Below, in pieces: positions 30,897 to 37,819 of a stretch of 64,000 bases of DNA. Source of the stretch: Cellulosimicrobium cellulans (GTDB taxonomy: Bacteria > Actinomycetota > Actinomycetes > Actinomycetales > Cellulomonadaceae); contig NZ_VEGH01000001.1 in the NCBI RefSeq assembly GCF_007679345.1, positions 434,001 through 498,000 of the forward strand, read 5' to 3'. The notes below the pieces were generated by a model, which worked only from the letters and a program-made list of their open reading frames with translations, made no database searches and was not told the DNA's origin. The stretch's first letter is position 1. Every line of letters begins with the position of its first letter. The translations under genes were made by a program, and so were the position numbers.

Positions 30897-31556
30897 TCAG
30901 ACGGACTCGCCGTCGAAGGTCGCCTGCAGGAAGGCGCCCTTGCCGGACAGGTCGTTGTCGGGGAAGGTCGCGCCGGACTCGGTCTGCGACAGCAGCCGGA
31001 TCGCGATGGTGACCGTGCTCTCCTCGTCGGCCGCCAGGTCGTTCAGCGCCAGCGCCGACACCTCGGCGAACGTCAGGTCCGTCTCGGCGATCGCGGTGGC
31101 GCCCAGCGAGGTGGCGGGCATGCTGATGCTGAACCGGAGGCTCGACAGGTAGTTCGCGTCGGTGACCACGCCGTTCGCCGCGTCGTCGGGCAGCTGGCTC
31201 AGCGTCAGCGTGAGCGACGAGTTGAACACCGGCGAGTCGTTGCGCACCGGGATGACGACGCTGATCGGGTCGGACCCCGGGAACACGGCCTGGGCGCCGT
31301 CGATGGCGATCGGCACGCCCGCGGGGTCGTCGGCCTCCTGCCACTGGCCGGCGATGAACGCGCCCTCCGCGTCCGTGGCGCCCACCTGGATGTTGTAGGT
31401 GCTGTCCGCGCCGCCGATGCCGTTGGTGCCCAGGTTCAGGTGGGCGGCGTCGGTGAACGCTGCGGTGGTGATCAGGGCGGCAGCCGCGGCGAGCGACCCC
31501 CAGGCCAGCAGCGCCTTGCGCTGCCGTGCCTTGTCCACGACGGTCTCGGTGCTCAT
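30897..31556 (-). CDS. putative major TasA/camelysin-like fibre protein, SipW-dependent
   Basis: 219 aa. The short N-terminus MSTETVVDKARQRKALLAWG leads into a hydrophobic segment ending ALITTAAFTDAAHLNLGTNG, the textbook SipW-dependent signal (cleavage before or within AFTDAA). The mature part is a single beta-rich domain of about 175 residues, with VSVVIPVRNDSPVFNSSLTL and ESTVTIAIRLLSQTE, ending FLQATFDGESV. It is relatively acidic. It is the first gene of the operon, with its own Shine-Dalgarno (GGGGGACG) and a promoter with an inverted repeat. Position and composition suggest the main structural subunit of an extracellular fibre, by analogy to TasA/CalY. Confidence 0.85.
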   Translation of the reverse strand: MSTETVVDKARQRKALLAWGSLAAAAALITTAAFTDAAHLNLGTNGIGGADSTYNIQVGATDAEGAFIAGQWQEADDPAGVPIAIDGAQAVFPGSDPISVVIPVRNDSPVFNSSLTLTLSQLPDDAANGVVTDANYLSSLRFSISMPATSLGATAIAETDLTFAEVSALALNDLAADEESTVTIAIRLLSQTESGATFPDNDLSGKGAFLQATFDGESV

Positions 31557-31599
31557 CTCGTCCCCCAACGCGGCTGCAGGAGTCAGTGTGGCGCAGATC

Positions 31600-31642
31600 A
31601 CACTACGCGCGGGAATGGGTGACGACTACCCCTTTCGGGTGA
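31600..31642 (-). promoter_or_regulatory. promoter and inverted-repeat site of the TasA/SipW operon
   Basis: On the minus strand TAGTGT (31605-31600) is a TANNNT -10. Upstream, at about -35, lies TACCCCTTTCGGGTGA (31627-31642 on the plus strand), an inverted repeat around a TTTC centre (ACCC/GGGT). Its place at the -35 edge fits an activator such as a NarL/LuxR-type regulator. Confidence 0.5.
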
Positions 31643-31706
31643 CTGCCGGGTCGGGCCGGCGCTGCGTAGGTGCTCCCGGCCGCGGCGCTGGACCACTCAC
31701 CACCCG

Positions 31707-31712
31707 TAGCGT
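31707..31712 (+). promoter_or_regulatory. -10 element (TAGCGT), leaderless DUF368 transcript
   Basis: TAGCGT ends 6 nt before the GTG at 31719. No Shine-Dalgarno is present, so the mRNA probably begins at the start codon. Confidence 0.6.
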
Positions 31713-31718
31713 CGACGG

Positions 31719-32627
31719 GTGCCCGACGACGCCCCCGCCGCCACCACGTCCCGCTCCGCCACCCTCTGGTCGCTCGCCCGCGGCGTCCTCGTCGGCGGCG
31801 CCGAGGCCCTCCCCGGCATCAGCGGCGGCACCGTCGCCCTGGTGACCGGCGTCTACGAGACCGCGGTGACCGGAGCGGGCCACGCGGTGACCGCTGCGCG
31901 GCTCGCGCTCACGGACCGCGCCCGCGCCCGCACCGAGCTGGCACGGGTGCGCTGGTCGGTGATCGTGCCGCTGCTGATCGGCATCGTGCCCGGGCTGCTG
32001 GTCACGGTGCGGTTCCTCGCCCCGATGCTGGAGGAGCACCCGGTCCCGCTGTACGGGCTGTTCCTCGGCATGACCGCGGCGGCACTGGTGGTGCCGGTGC
32101 GGATGGCGGGCGCTGGGTGGTCGGCCGGCGAGGTCGCCCGGGCGCTCGTCGTGGCGGCGGTCGTGTTCGTGCTCGTCGGCCTGCCGCCGCAGCACCTGAC
32201 CCCGACCTACCCGGTGGTGCTGGTCGCGGCGGCCGTCGCCGCGTGCGCCCTGGCGCTGCCCGGGACGTCCGGCTCGTTCCTGCTGCTGACGTTCGGGCTG
32301 TACCAGCCGACGCTCGCCGCGGTGAACGACCGGGACTGGGGCTACGTCGCGGTGTTCCTCGCCGGGATGGTGCTCGGGCTGGCGTGCTTCGTGAAGGCCC
32401 TGCAGTGGCTGCTCGAGCACCGGCGCCGCCCGGCCCTCGTGCTGCTGTCGGGCGTGATGGCCGGGGCCCTTCGGGCGCTCTGGCCGTGGCAGGAGGACGA
32501 CCGGACGCTGCTCGCACCCGGTGACCAGGCGGGGCTCGCGGCGGCGATGTTCGTCCTCGGCGCGGCCGCGGTGCTGGGGCTGATCGCCGCGGAACGGCGA
32601 TCGCGGGCGCTGCCCGCCGCCGTCTGA
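31719..32627 (+). CDS. DUF368 family undecaprenyl-phosphate translocase
   Basis: 302 aa polytopic membrane protein. The N-terminus LARGVLVGGAEALPGISGGTVALVTGVY is the DUF368 hallmark (GxxxGxAxxxPGxSGGTxAxxxGxY). A second copy of the theme lies in ALALPGTSGSFLLLTFGLY (about residues 183-205), reflecting an inverted-repeat fold. DUF368 proteins (PopT) were shown to return undecaprenyl phosphate to the cytoplasmic face for peptidoglycan and wall polymer synthesis. GTG at 31719, leaderless by the -10 spacing. It shares its upstream region with the divergent fibre operon, which may matter because both concern the cell surface. Confidence 0.88.
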   Translation: MPDDAPAATTSRSATLWSLARGVLVGGAEALPGISGGTVALVTGVYETAVTGAGHAVTAARLALTDRARARTELARVRWSVIVPLLIGIVPGLLVTVRFLAPMLEEHPVPLYGLFLGMTAAALVVPVRMAGAGWSAGEVARALVVAAVVFVLVGLPPQHLTPTYPVVLVAAAVAACALALPGTSGSFLLLTFGLYQPTLAAVNDRDWGYVAVFLAGMVLGLACFVKALQWLLEHRRRPALVLLSGVMAGALRALWPWQEDDRTLLAPGDQAGLAAAMFVLGAAAVLGLIAAERRSRALPAAV

Positions 32628-32712
32628 CCACCCGGTCCCCGGCGGGCGTCGCCCCAGGCCACGGCGTTCCGTCCCACGATGAGGACGACCCGGCCCGCTC
32701 CGCGCGCCCGGC

Positions 32713-32735
32713 TTATTCTGGAGTCATTCCAGTAA
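32713..32735 (+). promoter_or_regulatory. inverted repeat upstream of the DUF2180 gene
   Basis: CTGGA-GTCAT-TCCAG (32718-32732) is a perfect 5-bp inverted repeat flanked by TTA and TAA, 21 nt before the start codon, so it overlaps the presumed promoter. It is A/T-rich for this genome. A Fur/PerR-like or other repressor could bind; the family is not determined. Confidence 0.45.
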
Positions 32736-32753
32736 CGAGCACGAGGAGAACCC

Positions 32754-32948
32754 ATGCACTGCTTCGAGGACGCGCGGACCGGCCAGGAGGTGCCCGCCGT
32801 GGCGATGTGCCAGGCCTGCGGGGCCGGCGTGTGCGCCGCGCACGTCGCGCAGCGCACCGTGTCCGGGGTGCGCACGAACGCCGTGGGCGCGCCCAGCGCG
32901 GGCCCCGACCGCCGGGTGCTGCACTGCCTGGCGTGCGCCCGGCCCTGA
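32754..32948 (+). CDS. DUF2180 family small zinc-ribbon-like protein
   Basis: 64 aa. It has Cys and His pairs typical of DUF2180: MHCF, then MCQACGAGVCAAHV, and CLAC near the C-terminus, enough for one or two zinc sites. DUF2180 members in archaea and actinobacteria are uncharacterised; metal binding is inferred from spacing. The ATG at 32754 has GAGGAG 6 nt upstream, and an inverted repeat lies over the promoter, so expression may respond to a specific signal. Single gene. Confidence 0.75.
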   Translation: MHCFEDARTGQEVPAVAMCQACGAGVCAAHVAQRTVSGVRTNAVGAPSAGPDRRVLHCLACARP

Positions 32949-33084
32949 CCACCGGCCCCCGGTCGCGACCACCCGCCCGGGGGCGACCACCGGCCGCCGG
33001 ATCGCGACTGCAGGCCGCCGGGCCCGGCTCGGCGCTCCGAGGTAGCCGGGCCGTCGGGGGGTGCGGCGGAGCCCGGCGCCACGC

Positions 33085-34038
33085 TCAGCCGCAGGCCACC
33101 AGGACCGCGTCCGGCTCCACCTCGACCGGGTGGAGCTCGGGCCGCGCGCGCAGGAACTGCGCCGGCCGCGCCAGCGCCCCGTCGGCCCACGGCACGTCCG
33201 CGGACACCTCGACGACCAGCGGCGCGATCCGGGTCGCGATCGCGGACGGCGCGCCTCCCGGCGGCGCGAGGGGCGTGATCTGCCGCCCGAGCGCGAGCCC
33301 CGCCGCCAGGCCGAGCGACCCGGACCTCCCGACCAGGACCAGCTCGCCGTCGAGGGGCAGCGCCAGCAGCAGCGCACCCGGCTGGACGGCGGAACCGGTG
33401 ACCGCGGTGGCCACCAGGTCGACCACCGACCGGTGCTTGACCTTGCGCCAGTCCCGCGTCCCGGGCCGGTAGGGCTGGTCGAGGCCCTTGGCCACCAGGC
33501 CGTCGACCCCCAGCCCGGCGAGGTCCCGGAACCAGCGCGCCGCCAGGTCGACGTCGCCGGTCAGCGGGGACGTCGACAGGGCACCGGACCACCCGGCGGC
33601 GAGCTCCTCCAACGCGATCCGCCGCTCGATGAACGGCTGGGGCCGCAGGTCGACGTGCTCGCGCTGGATGACGTCGAACACGACGAACTCGGCCGGCAGC
33701 TGCGCGGCGAAGGCGTCGGGCCGGGCGGCCGCGGCCCGGCGCTGGAGGGCGCCGAAGTCGACGCGCCCGGAGCGCCGGACCACGAGCTCTCCGTCGAGCA
33801 CGGTCCCCGGCGGCACCTGGGCCGCGACGGCCCCCGCCACCTCGGGGAAGTCGGGGGTCAGGTCCGCGCCGTGCCGGGAGCGCAGCAGCGTGCGCGGGCC
33901 GTCGGCGAGCGCGAGCAGCCGCATGCCGTCCCACTTGGGCTCCCAGGCCGTGCCGCCGGGCAGCCCCACGGTCTCGTGCAGGCCGGGCACCGGGCGCGCC
34001 AGGGCCAGGCCGCTGGAGTCCTCCGGGGTGCGGGGCAC
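33085..34038 (-). CDS. ATP-dependent DNA ligase, LigC-like (copy 1)
   Basis: 317 aa. It has the adenylation domain with motif I EPKWDGMR (nucleophile Lys35), RSRHGADLTPDFPEV (motif Ia), DGELVV (motif III region), FVVFDVIQRE, motif IV DGLVAKGLDQPY and motif V WRKVKHRS. A short OB domain follows. There is no polymerase or nuclease domain, so it is the small stand-alone type related to mycobacterial LigC, seals nicked DNA, and may act in repair or alternative end joining. The GTG at 34038 is 6 nt after a TACAGT -10 and has no Shine-Dalgarno, so it is probably leaderless. A close paralogue lies immediately upstream. Confidence 0.9.
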   Translation of the reverse strand: MPRTPEDSSGLALARPVPGLHETVGLPGGTAWEPKWDGMRLLALADGPRTLLRSRHGADLTPDFPEVAGAVAAQVPPGTVLDGELVVRRSGRVDFGALQRRAAAARPDAFAAQLPAEFVVFDVIQREHVDLRPQPFIERRIALEELAAGWSGALSTSPLTGDVDLAARWFRDLAGLGVDGLVAKGLDQPYRPGTRDWRKVKHRSVVDLVATAVTGSAVQPGALLLALPLDGELVLVGRSGSLGLAAGLALGRQITPLAPPGGAPSAIATRIAPLVVEVSADVPWADGALARPAQFLRARPELHPVEVEPDAVLVACG

Positions 34039-34044
34039 GCGCGA

Positions 34045-34050
34045 ACTGTA
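34045..34050 (-). promoter_or_regulatory. -10 element (TACAGT) of DNA ligase copy 1, leaderless
   Basis: On the minus strand TACAGT ends 6 nt before the GTG at 34038. Confidence 0.5.
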
Positions 34051-34080
34051 CGCCCGCTTTCCTCCGGATATGTGGCGTTT

Positions 34081-34100
34081 CGTCCGATTTCGTTCGGACG
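34081..34100 (-). terminator. hairpin between the two DNA ligase genes
   Basis: CGTCCGA-TTTCGT-TCGGACG: 7-bp perfect stem, 6-nt loop, 20 bp past the stop of ligase copy 2. It would separate that transcript from copy 1, which has its own promoter. Confidence 0.5.
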
Positions 34101-34120
34101 GGTGAGCGGACCGCCGCCCG

Positions 34121-35086
34121 TCAGGCGTCGGGCCGGCCGGCGGGGTCCGGGTCCACCTCGTCCGGGTGCAGCTCGGGTCGCGCGCGCAGGAACTGCGCGG
34201 GACCGGCCAGAGCGCCCCGGGACCAGCGCACGTCCGCGGAGACCTCGACGACGAGCGGCGCGATCGCCGTGGCCACGGTGGACCCCGGGTCGGCGGTCGC
34301 ACCGCGGCCCGCCACCGGCGTCAGCACCCGCGCGAGAGCCAGGGCGGCGACGGCACCCACGGCCCGGGACCGGCCGACGGGCACCAGCTCCCCGCCGACG
34401 GGCAGCGCGAGGAGCAGGGCGTCCGGCTGGTCGACCGGTCCGGTCACCGCCGTGGCCACGAGGTCGACGGCCGAGCGGTGCTTGACCTTGAGCCAGTCGC
34501 GCGCGCCGCCGCGGTACGGCTGGTCGAGGCCCTTGGCGACGAGCCCGTCGGCGCCGGTGCCGGCGAGGTCGCGGAACCAGCCGGCCGCGACGTCGACGTC
34601 CGCCGTCAGCGGCGACAGCGAGAGCGCGGCCGGCCAGCGCTCCGCCAGCTCGGCGAGCGCCCGCCGCCGCTCGAGCAGCGGCTGGTCGCGCCGGTCGACG
34701 TGCTCGCGCAGCAGCAGGTCGAACGCCAGGTACTCCGCCGGGGCGTGCCGTGCGGCGTACCCCGCCGTCCGGCTGGTCGCGAGCCGGTGCTGCAGCGCGC
34801 CGAAGTCGAGCCGCCCGTCCCGCCGCACCACGAGCTCGCCGTCCAGCACGGTGCCCGCGGGGACGTGGGCCGCGACCGCGGCGACCACCTCGGGGAACGC
34901 CAGGGTCAGGTCCTCGCCGTGCCGGGAGCGCAGCGCCGTGGCGGCCCCGTCCGCGAGCGCCAGCACCCGCATCCCGTCCCACTTCGGCTCCCAGGCGGTG
35001 CCGCCGGGCAGGCCCTGGGTGTCGGCGATGCTCCGGACCGGGCGGGCCAGGGCCGGCTCGACGGGCTCCTCGCGGGCGTGGCGCAC
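34121..35086 (-). CDS. ATP-dependent DNA ligase, LigC-like (copy 2)
   Basis: 321 aa, collinear with copy 1 and clearly homologous over the whole length. Motif I is EPKWDGMR with Lys35 at the identical residue number. RSRHGEDLTLAFPEV, DGELVV, YLAFDLLLREHV, DGLVAKGLDQPYRGG and WLKVKHRS follow. Both copies keep the nucleotidyl-transfer residues, so both should be active. Divergence is greatest in the N-terminal 25 residues and in the linker before the C-terminus. The GTG at 35086 has GAGGAG 8 nt upstream, so it has a normal leader, unlike copy 1. Tandem duplication is evident. Confidence 0.9.
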   Translation of the reverse strand: MRHAREEPVEPALARPVRSIADTQGLPGGTAWEPKWDGMRVLALADGAATALRSRHGEDLTLAFPEVVAAVAAHVPAGTVLDGELVVRRDGRLDFGALQHRLATSRTAGYAARHAPAEYLAFDLLLREHVDRRDQPLLERRRALAELAERWPAALSLSPLTADVDVAAGWFRDLAGTGADGLVAKGLDQPYRGGARDWLKVKHRSAVDLVATAVTGPVDQPDALLLALPVGGELVPVGRSRAVGAVAALALARVLTPVAGRGATADPGSTVATAIAPLVVEVSADVRWSRGALAGPAQFLRARPELHPDEVDPDPAGRPDA

Positions 35087-35116
35087 GGGCGTCTCCTCGG
35101 GTCGGGTCGGGTCGGG

Positions 35117-35707
35117 TCAGGCGCTCGTGGCCGGGCGCGGCGTCGGCACCGCCGGCCCGGTGCGGACCACGCGCACCGCGGCGCCCGTCCCGCGGCCGCC
35201 GGGGGCGTGGTCGCCGGTGCCGGGCGACCAGCGGTGGCCGCCGGGGGTGGCGGCGACCCGCACCCCGAGCACCACCGTGCCGCCCGCCGCGGCCGCCGGG
35301 GCCGACTCCGGCAGGGTCGCGGTGCCGTGCACGGTCACCGGCTCGTCACCCGCGGGCCCCAGCGCCACCTCGGCACCGCGCAGCCCGCGCGTGCTCCCGG
35401 TGGCCAGCACCGCGCCCGTGTCGTCGCTCAGGGTGAGCTCGAGGTGGGCGTCGGCGGGACCGGTGGCGTCGCCCAGCACGAGCGTGAGGGCCTCGGGGCC
35501 GCCGTCCGCGGGGCGCGCCGTGATGTGGAAGCTCGACGAGCCGCCGGGGGCCGGGACGGGCACGGGCACCTGGCCGCCCGCGCCGGCGCGCAGGTCGACG
35601 CCCGCGGTCGGCAGGGCGATCGACGCGCCGAGGGCGCCGGCGCCGAGCACGCCGCCGACGGTCAGGGCGATCGCCGCCGCGACCACCCGCGACACGAGCA
35701 TCCGCAT
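35117..35707 (-). CDS. secreted paralogue of the LATTG operon protein, without anchor
   Basis: 196 aa. The signal peptide (residues 3-28, VAAAIALTVGGVLGAGALG) is followed by a body with FHITARPADGGPEALTLVLG, HLELTLSDDTGAVLATG, EPVTVHGTATLPESA and GTVVLGVRVAAT. Each block aligns with the protein at 29070-29687 (FDVTARPADATAPTDLVLV, LQLTLSDPAGDVLAEG, ITVRGTATLPA). Unlike that protein it ends in an Arg/Pro/Gly-rich tail with no LPXTG and no membrane segment. It could be a soluble component of the same surface system. The ATG at 35707 has GAGGGGACGGAG just upstream. Confidence 0.75.
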   Translation of the reverse strand: MRMLVSRVVAAAIALTVGGVLGAGALGASIALPTAGVDLRAGAGGQVPVPVPAPGGSSSFHITARPADGGPEALTLVLGDATGPADAHLELTLSDDTGAVLATGSTRGLRGAEVALGPAGDEPVTVHGTATLPESAPAAAAGGTVVLGVRVAATPGGHRWSPGTGDHAPGGRGTGAAVRVVRTGPAVPTPRPATSA

Positions 35708-36054
35708 CTCCGTCCCCTCCCGTCGTCGTCGTGCGGCGCCAGGGCGCCGTCGTTGCGCGGGACGCGTGACCCGCCGGCCGGGGCGCAGCGTGCCGGTGGG
35801 CTCGGCGGCGGTCGGCCCTGGCCGGCCGTGCGCGGCGGCCGGGGTCCCTGGAGAAGATGTCCCGTCCCGCCGCGCGCACCGCACGCCGGTCGCGGCGCGG
35901 GATCGCGTCCCTGGCGCGCCTCGACGTCCTCGACGCTACGTCGGCGGCACCACTCAGCCGCGGGGGACCCGGGCCTTTGAGGGGTCCACCCGGGCCGGCA
36001 CCTGGGGCGCGAGCTCCCTGTAGGTGGCAGGCAGCGGGTCGGGGCGCGGGCCCC
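35708..36054. other. 347-bp gap with minus-strand promoter element
   Basis: There is no gene I can support. It contains a minus-strand TAGCGT at 35933-35938, which could start a long (about 225-nt) leader for the gene at 35707, and GC-rich complementary stretches (around 35825-35850) that could fold. Confidence 0.35.
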
Positions 36055-37737
36055 TCAGAGCGCCGCCGCCACCGCGCGCCCGGCCGTCCGCCCTGTCAGC
36101 AGGCACCCGCCCAGGAACGTGCCCTCCAGCGCCCGGTAGCCGTGCGCCCCGCCGCCGCCGAACCCCGCGGCCTCGCCCGCCGCGTACAGGCCCGGGACCG
36201 GCGCGCCGTCCAGCCCGAGCGCCCGGCTGTCGAGGTCCGTCTGGATGCCGCCGAGCGTCTTGCGCGTGATGACCCGCAGCCGCACGCCGATCAGCGGCCC
36301 GGCGGCGGGGTCGAGCACCCGGTGCGGCCGGGCGACCCGCAGCAGCCGGTCGCCGCGGTACCGCCGCGCGTTCCGGATGCTCTGCAGCTGCGCGTCCCTC
36401 CCGAACGGGTTCGCCAGCTCGGCGTCCCGCTCGCGGACCTGGCGCTCGATCGCGCCGGCGTCCAGCAGCGGCTCGGCGGTGAGGGCGTTCATCCCGGCGA
36501 CCAGCTCTCGGAGCGAGCCCGCGACGACGAAGTCCTCGCCGCGCTCCTTGAACGCCTCGACCGGACCCGGGGCCCCGCGGCCCAGCCGCGTGCGGAGCAG
36601 CAGCCGGTAGTCGCGGCGGGTGATGTCGGGGTTCTGCTCCGACCCGGACAGCGCGAACTCCTTCTCGATGACCTTCTGGGTCAGCACGAACCAGGAGTGG
36701 TCGTACGGCTGCAGGTCCGGGTCCGCCCGCAGCAGCCGGAGGGTGCCGACCGTGTCGTGGCCGGGGAGCCCGGGCGGCGGCAGCCGCCGGCCCAGCGCGT
36801 CGAACCACACCGAGGACGGCCCGGGCAGGATGCGGATGCCGTGCCCCGGCCACACCGGCGCCCAGTTCGCGATCCCCTCGGTGTAGTGCCACATGCGGTC
36901 CCGGTTCACCAGCCGCACCCCGTCGGCGGCCGCGATGTCGAGCATCCTCCCGTCCACGGACGCCGGCACGCCGGTCAGCATCGTGCGGGGCGGCGTGCCC
37001 AGCCGGTCGGGCCACCAGCGGCGCACCCGCTCGTGGTCGCCGCCGATGCCGCCGGTCGCGAGCACGACCGCCTGGGCGGTCAGCGTGAAGTCCCCGACGA
37101 CGTCGCGATTGGTCCGGACCCCGCGGGGGGCGCCGTCGCCGGCGAGGACCGCGCCGTGCACGCCGGTGACCGCCCCGTCGGTGCGGACCAGGCCGTCCAC
37201 CCGGTGCCGGAACCGCAGCACCAGCCGCCCGTCCGCCGCGGCCGTGCGCACCCGGTCCGCGAACGGCTCGCTGATCCCGGTGCCGCTCCCCCACGGCACG
37301 TGGAACCGCGGCACCGAGTTGCCGTGCCCGCCGGGCAGCCCGTCGCCCCGCTCCGCCCAGCCGACCACCGGCGTGAACCGCACGCCGCGCTCGTGCAGCC
37401 ACGGCAGGGCGTCCCCCGCGGCGAACTCCACGAACGCGCGCCCCCAGCGCACCGCCCAGGCGTCCTCGGGCAGGTCGCCGTCCAGCCGGTCCCAGCCCGC
37501 CGTGCCCTGCCAGTCCCGCCACGCCAGGTCGAGCGAGTCCCGGACGCCGAACCGGCGCTGCATCGGGCTGCCGACCAGGAAGATCCCGCCGAACGACCAC
37601 CACGCCTGGCCGCCGAGGTTCGCCGGGCTCTCCTGCTCGACGAGGACCACCCGCCGGCCGGCCCGCACCAGCTCGTCGGCGGCGACCAGCCCCGCCAGGC
37701 CGCCGCCCACCACGATGACGTCCGCGTCCACGCGCAC
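36055..37737 (-). CDS. FAD-binding dehydrogenase (fumarate reductase/ketosteroid dehydrogenase-like)
   Basis: 560 aa flavoprotein. The N-terminal ADP-binding loop is VIVVGGGLAGLVAADELVRAG with the following VVLVEQE (ribose-binding Glu). QAWWSFGGIFLV, the VVLATGGIGGDHE loop and the C-terminal GLYAAGEAAGFGGGGAHGYRALEGTFLGGCLLTGR complete the FAD-binding half. Internal segments such as KVIEKEFALSGSEQNPDI, LRTRLGRGAPGPVEAFKERGEDFVV and TRKTLGGIQTDLDSRAL mark the group annotated as FAD-binding dehydrogenase. It probably oxidises or reduces a cyclic or keto substrate; specificity is unknown. GTG at 37737 after GGGGGG. It follows the SLC13 and ldh genes on the same strand (82-bp gap). Confidence 0.85.
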   Translation of the reverse strand: MRVDADVIVVGGGLAGLVAADELVRAGRRVVLVEQESPANLGGQAWWSFGGIFLVGSPMQRRFGVRDSLDLAWRDWQGTAGWDRLDGDLPEDAWAVRWGRAFVEFAAGDALPWLHERGVRFTPVVGWAERGDGLPGGHGNSVPRFHVPWGSGTGISEPFADRVRTAAADGRLVLRFRHRVDGLVRTDGAVTGVHGAVLAGDGAPRGVRTNRDVVGDFTLTAQAVVLATGGIGGDHERVRRWWPDRLGTPPRTMLTGVPASVDGRMLDIAAADGVRLVNRDRMWHYTEGIANWAPVWPGHGIRILPGPSSVWFDALGRRLPPPGLPGHDTVGTLRLLRADPDLQPYDHSWFVLTQKVIEKEFALSGSEQNPDITRRDYRLLLRTRLGRGAPGPVEAFKERGEDFVVAGSLRELVAGMNALTAEPLLDAGAIERQVRERDAELANPFGRDAQLQSIRNARRYRGDRLLRVARPHRVLDPAAGPLIGVRLRVITRKTLGGIQTDLDSRALGLDGAPVPGLYAAGEAAGFGGGGAHGYRALEGTFLGGCLLTGRTAGRAVAAAL

Positions 37738-37819
37738 CCCCCGCCGCCCGCGGCTCCGCCCCGTCGCGGTGCCGGCTGCTGGGAGCCTAGCGAGAGGGCC
37801 GGGCGCGGCGCCGACCCCG

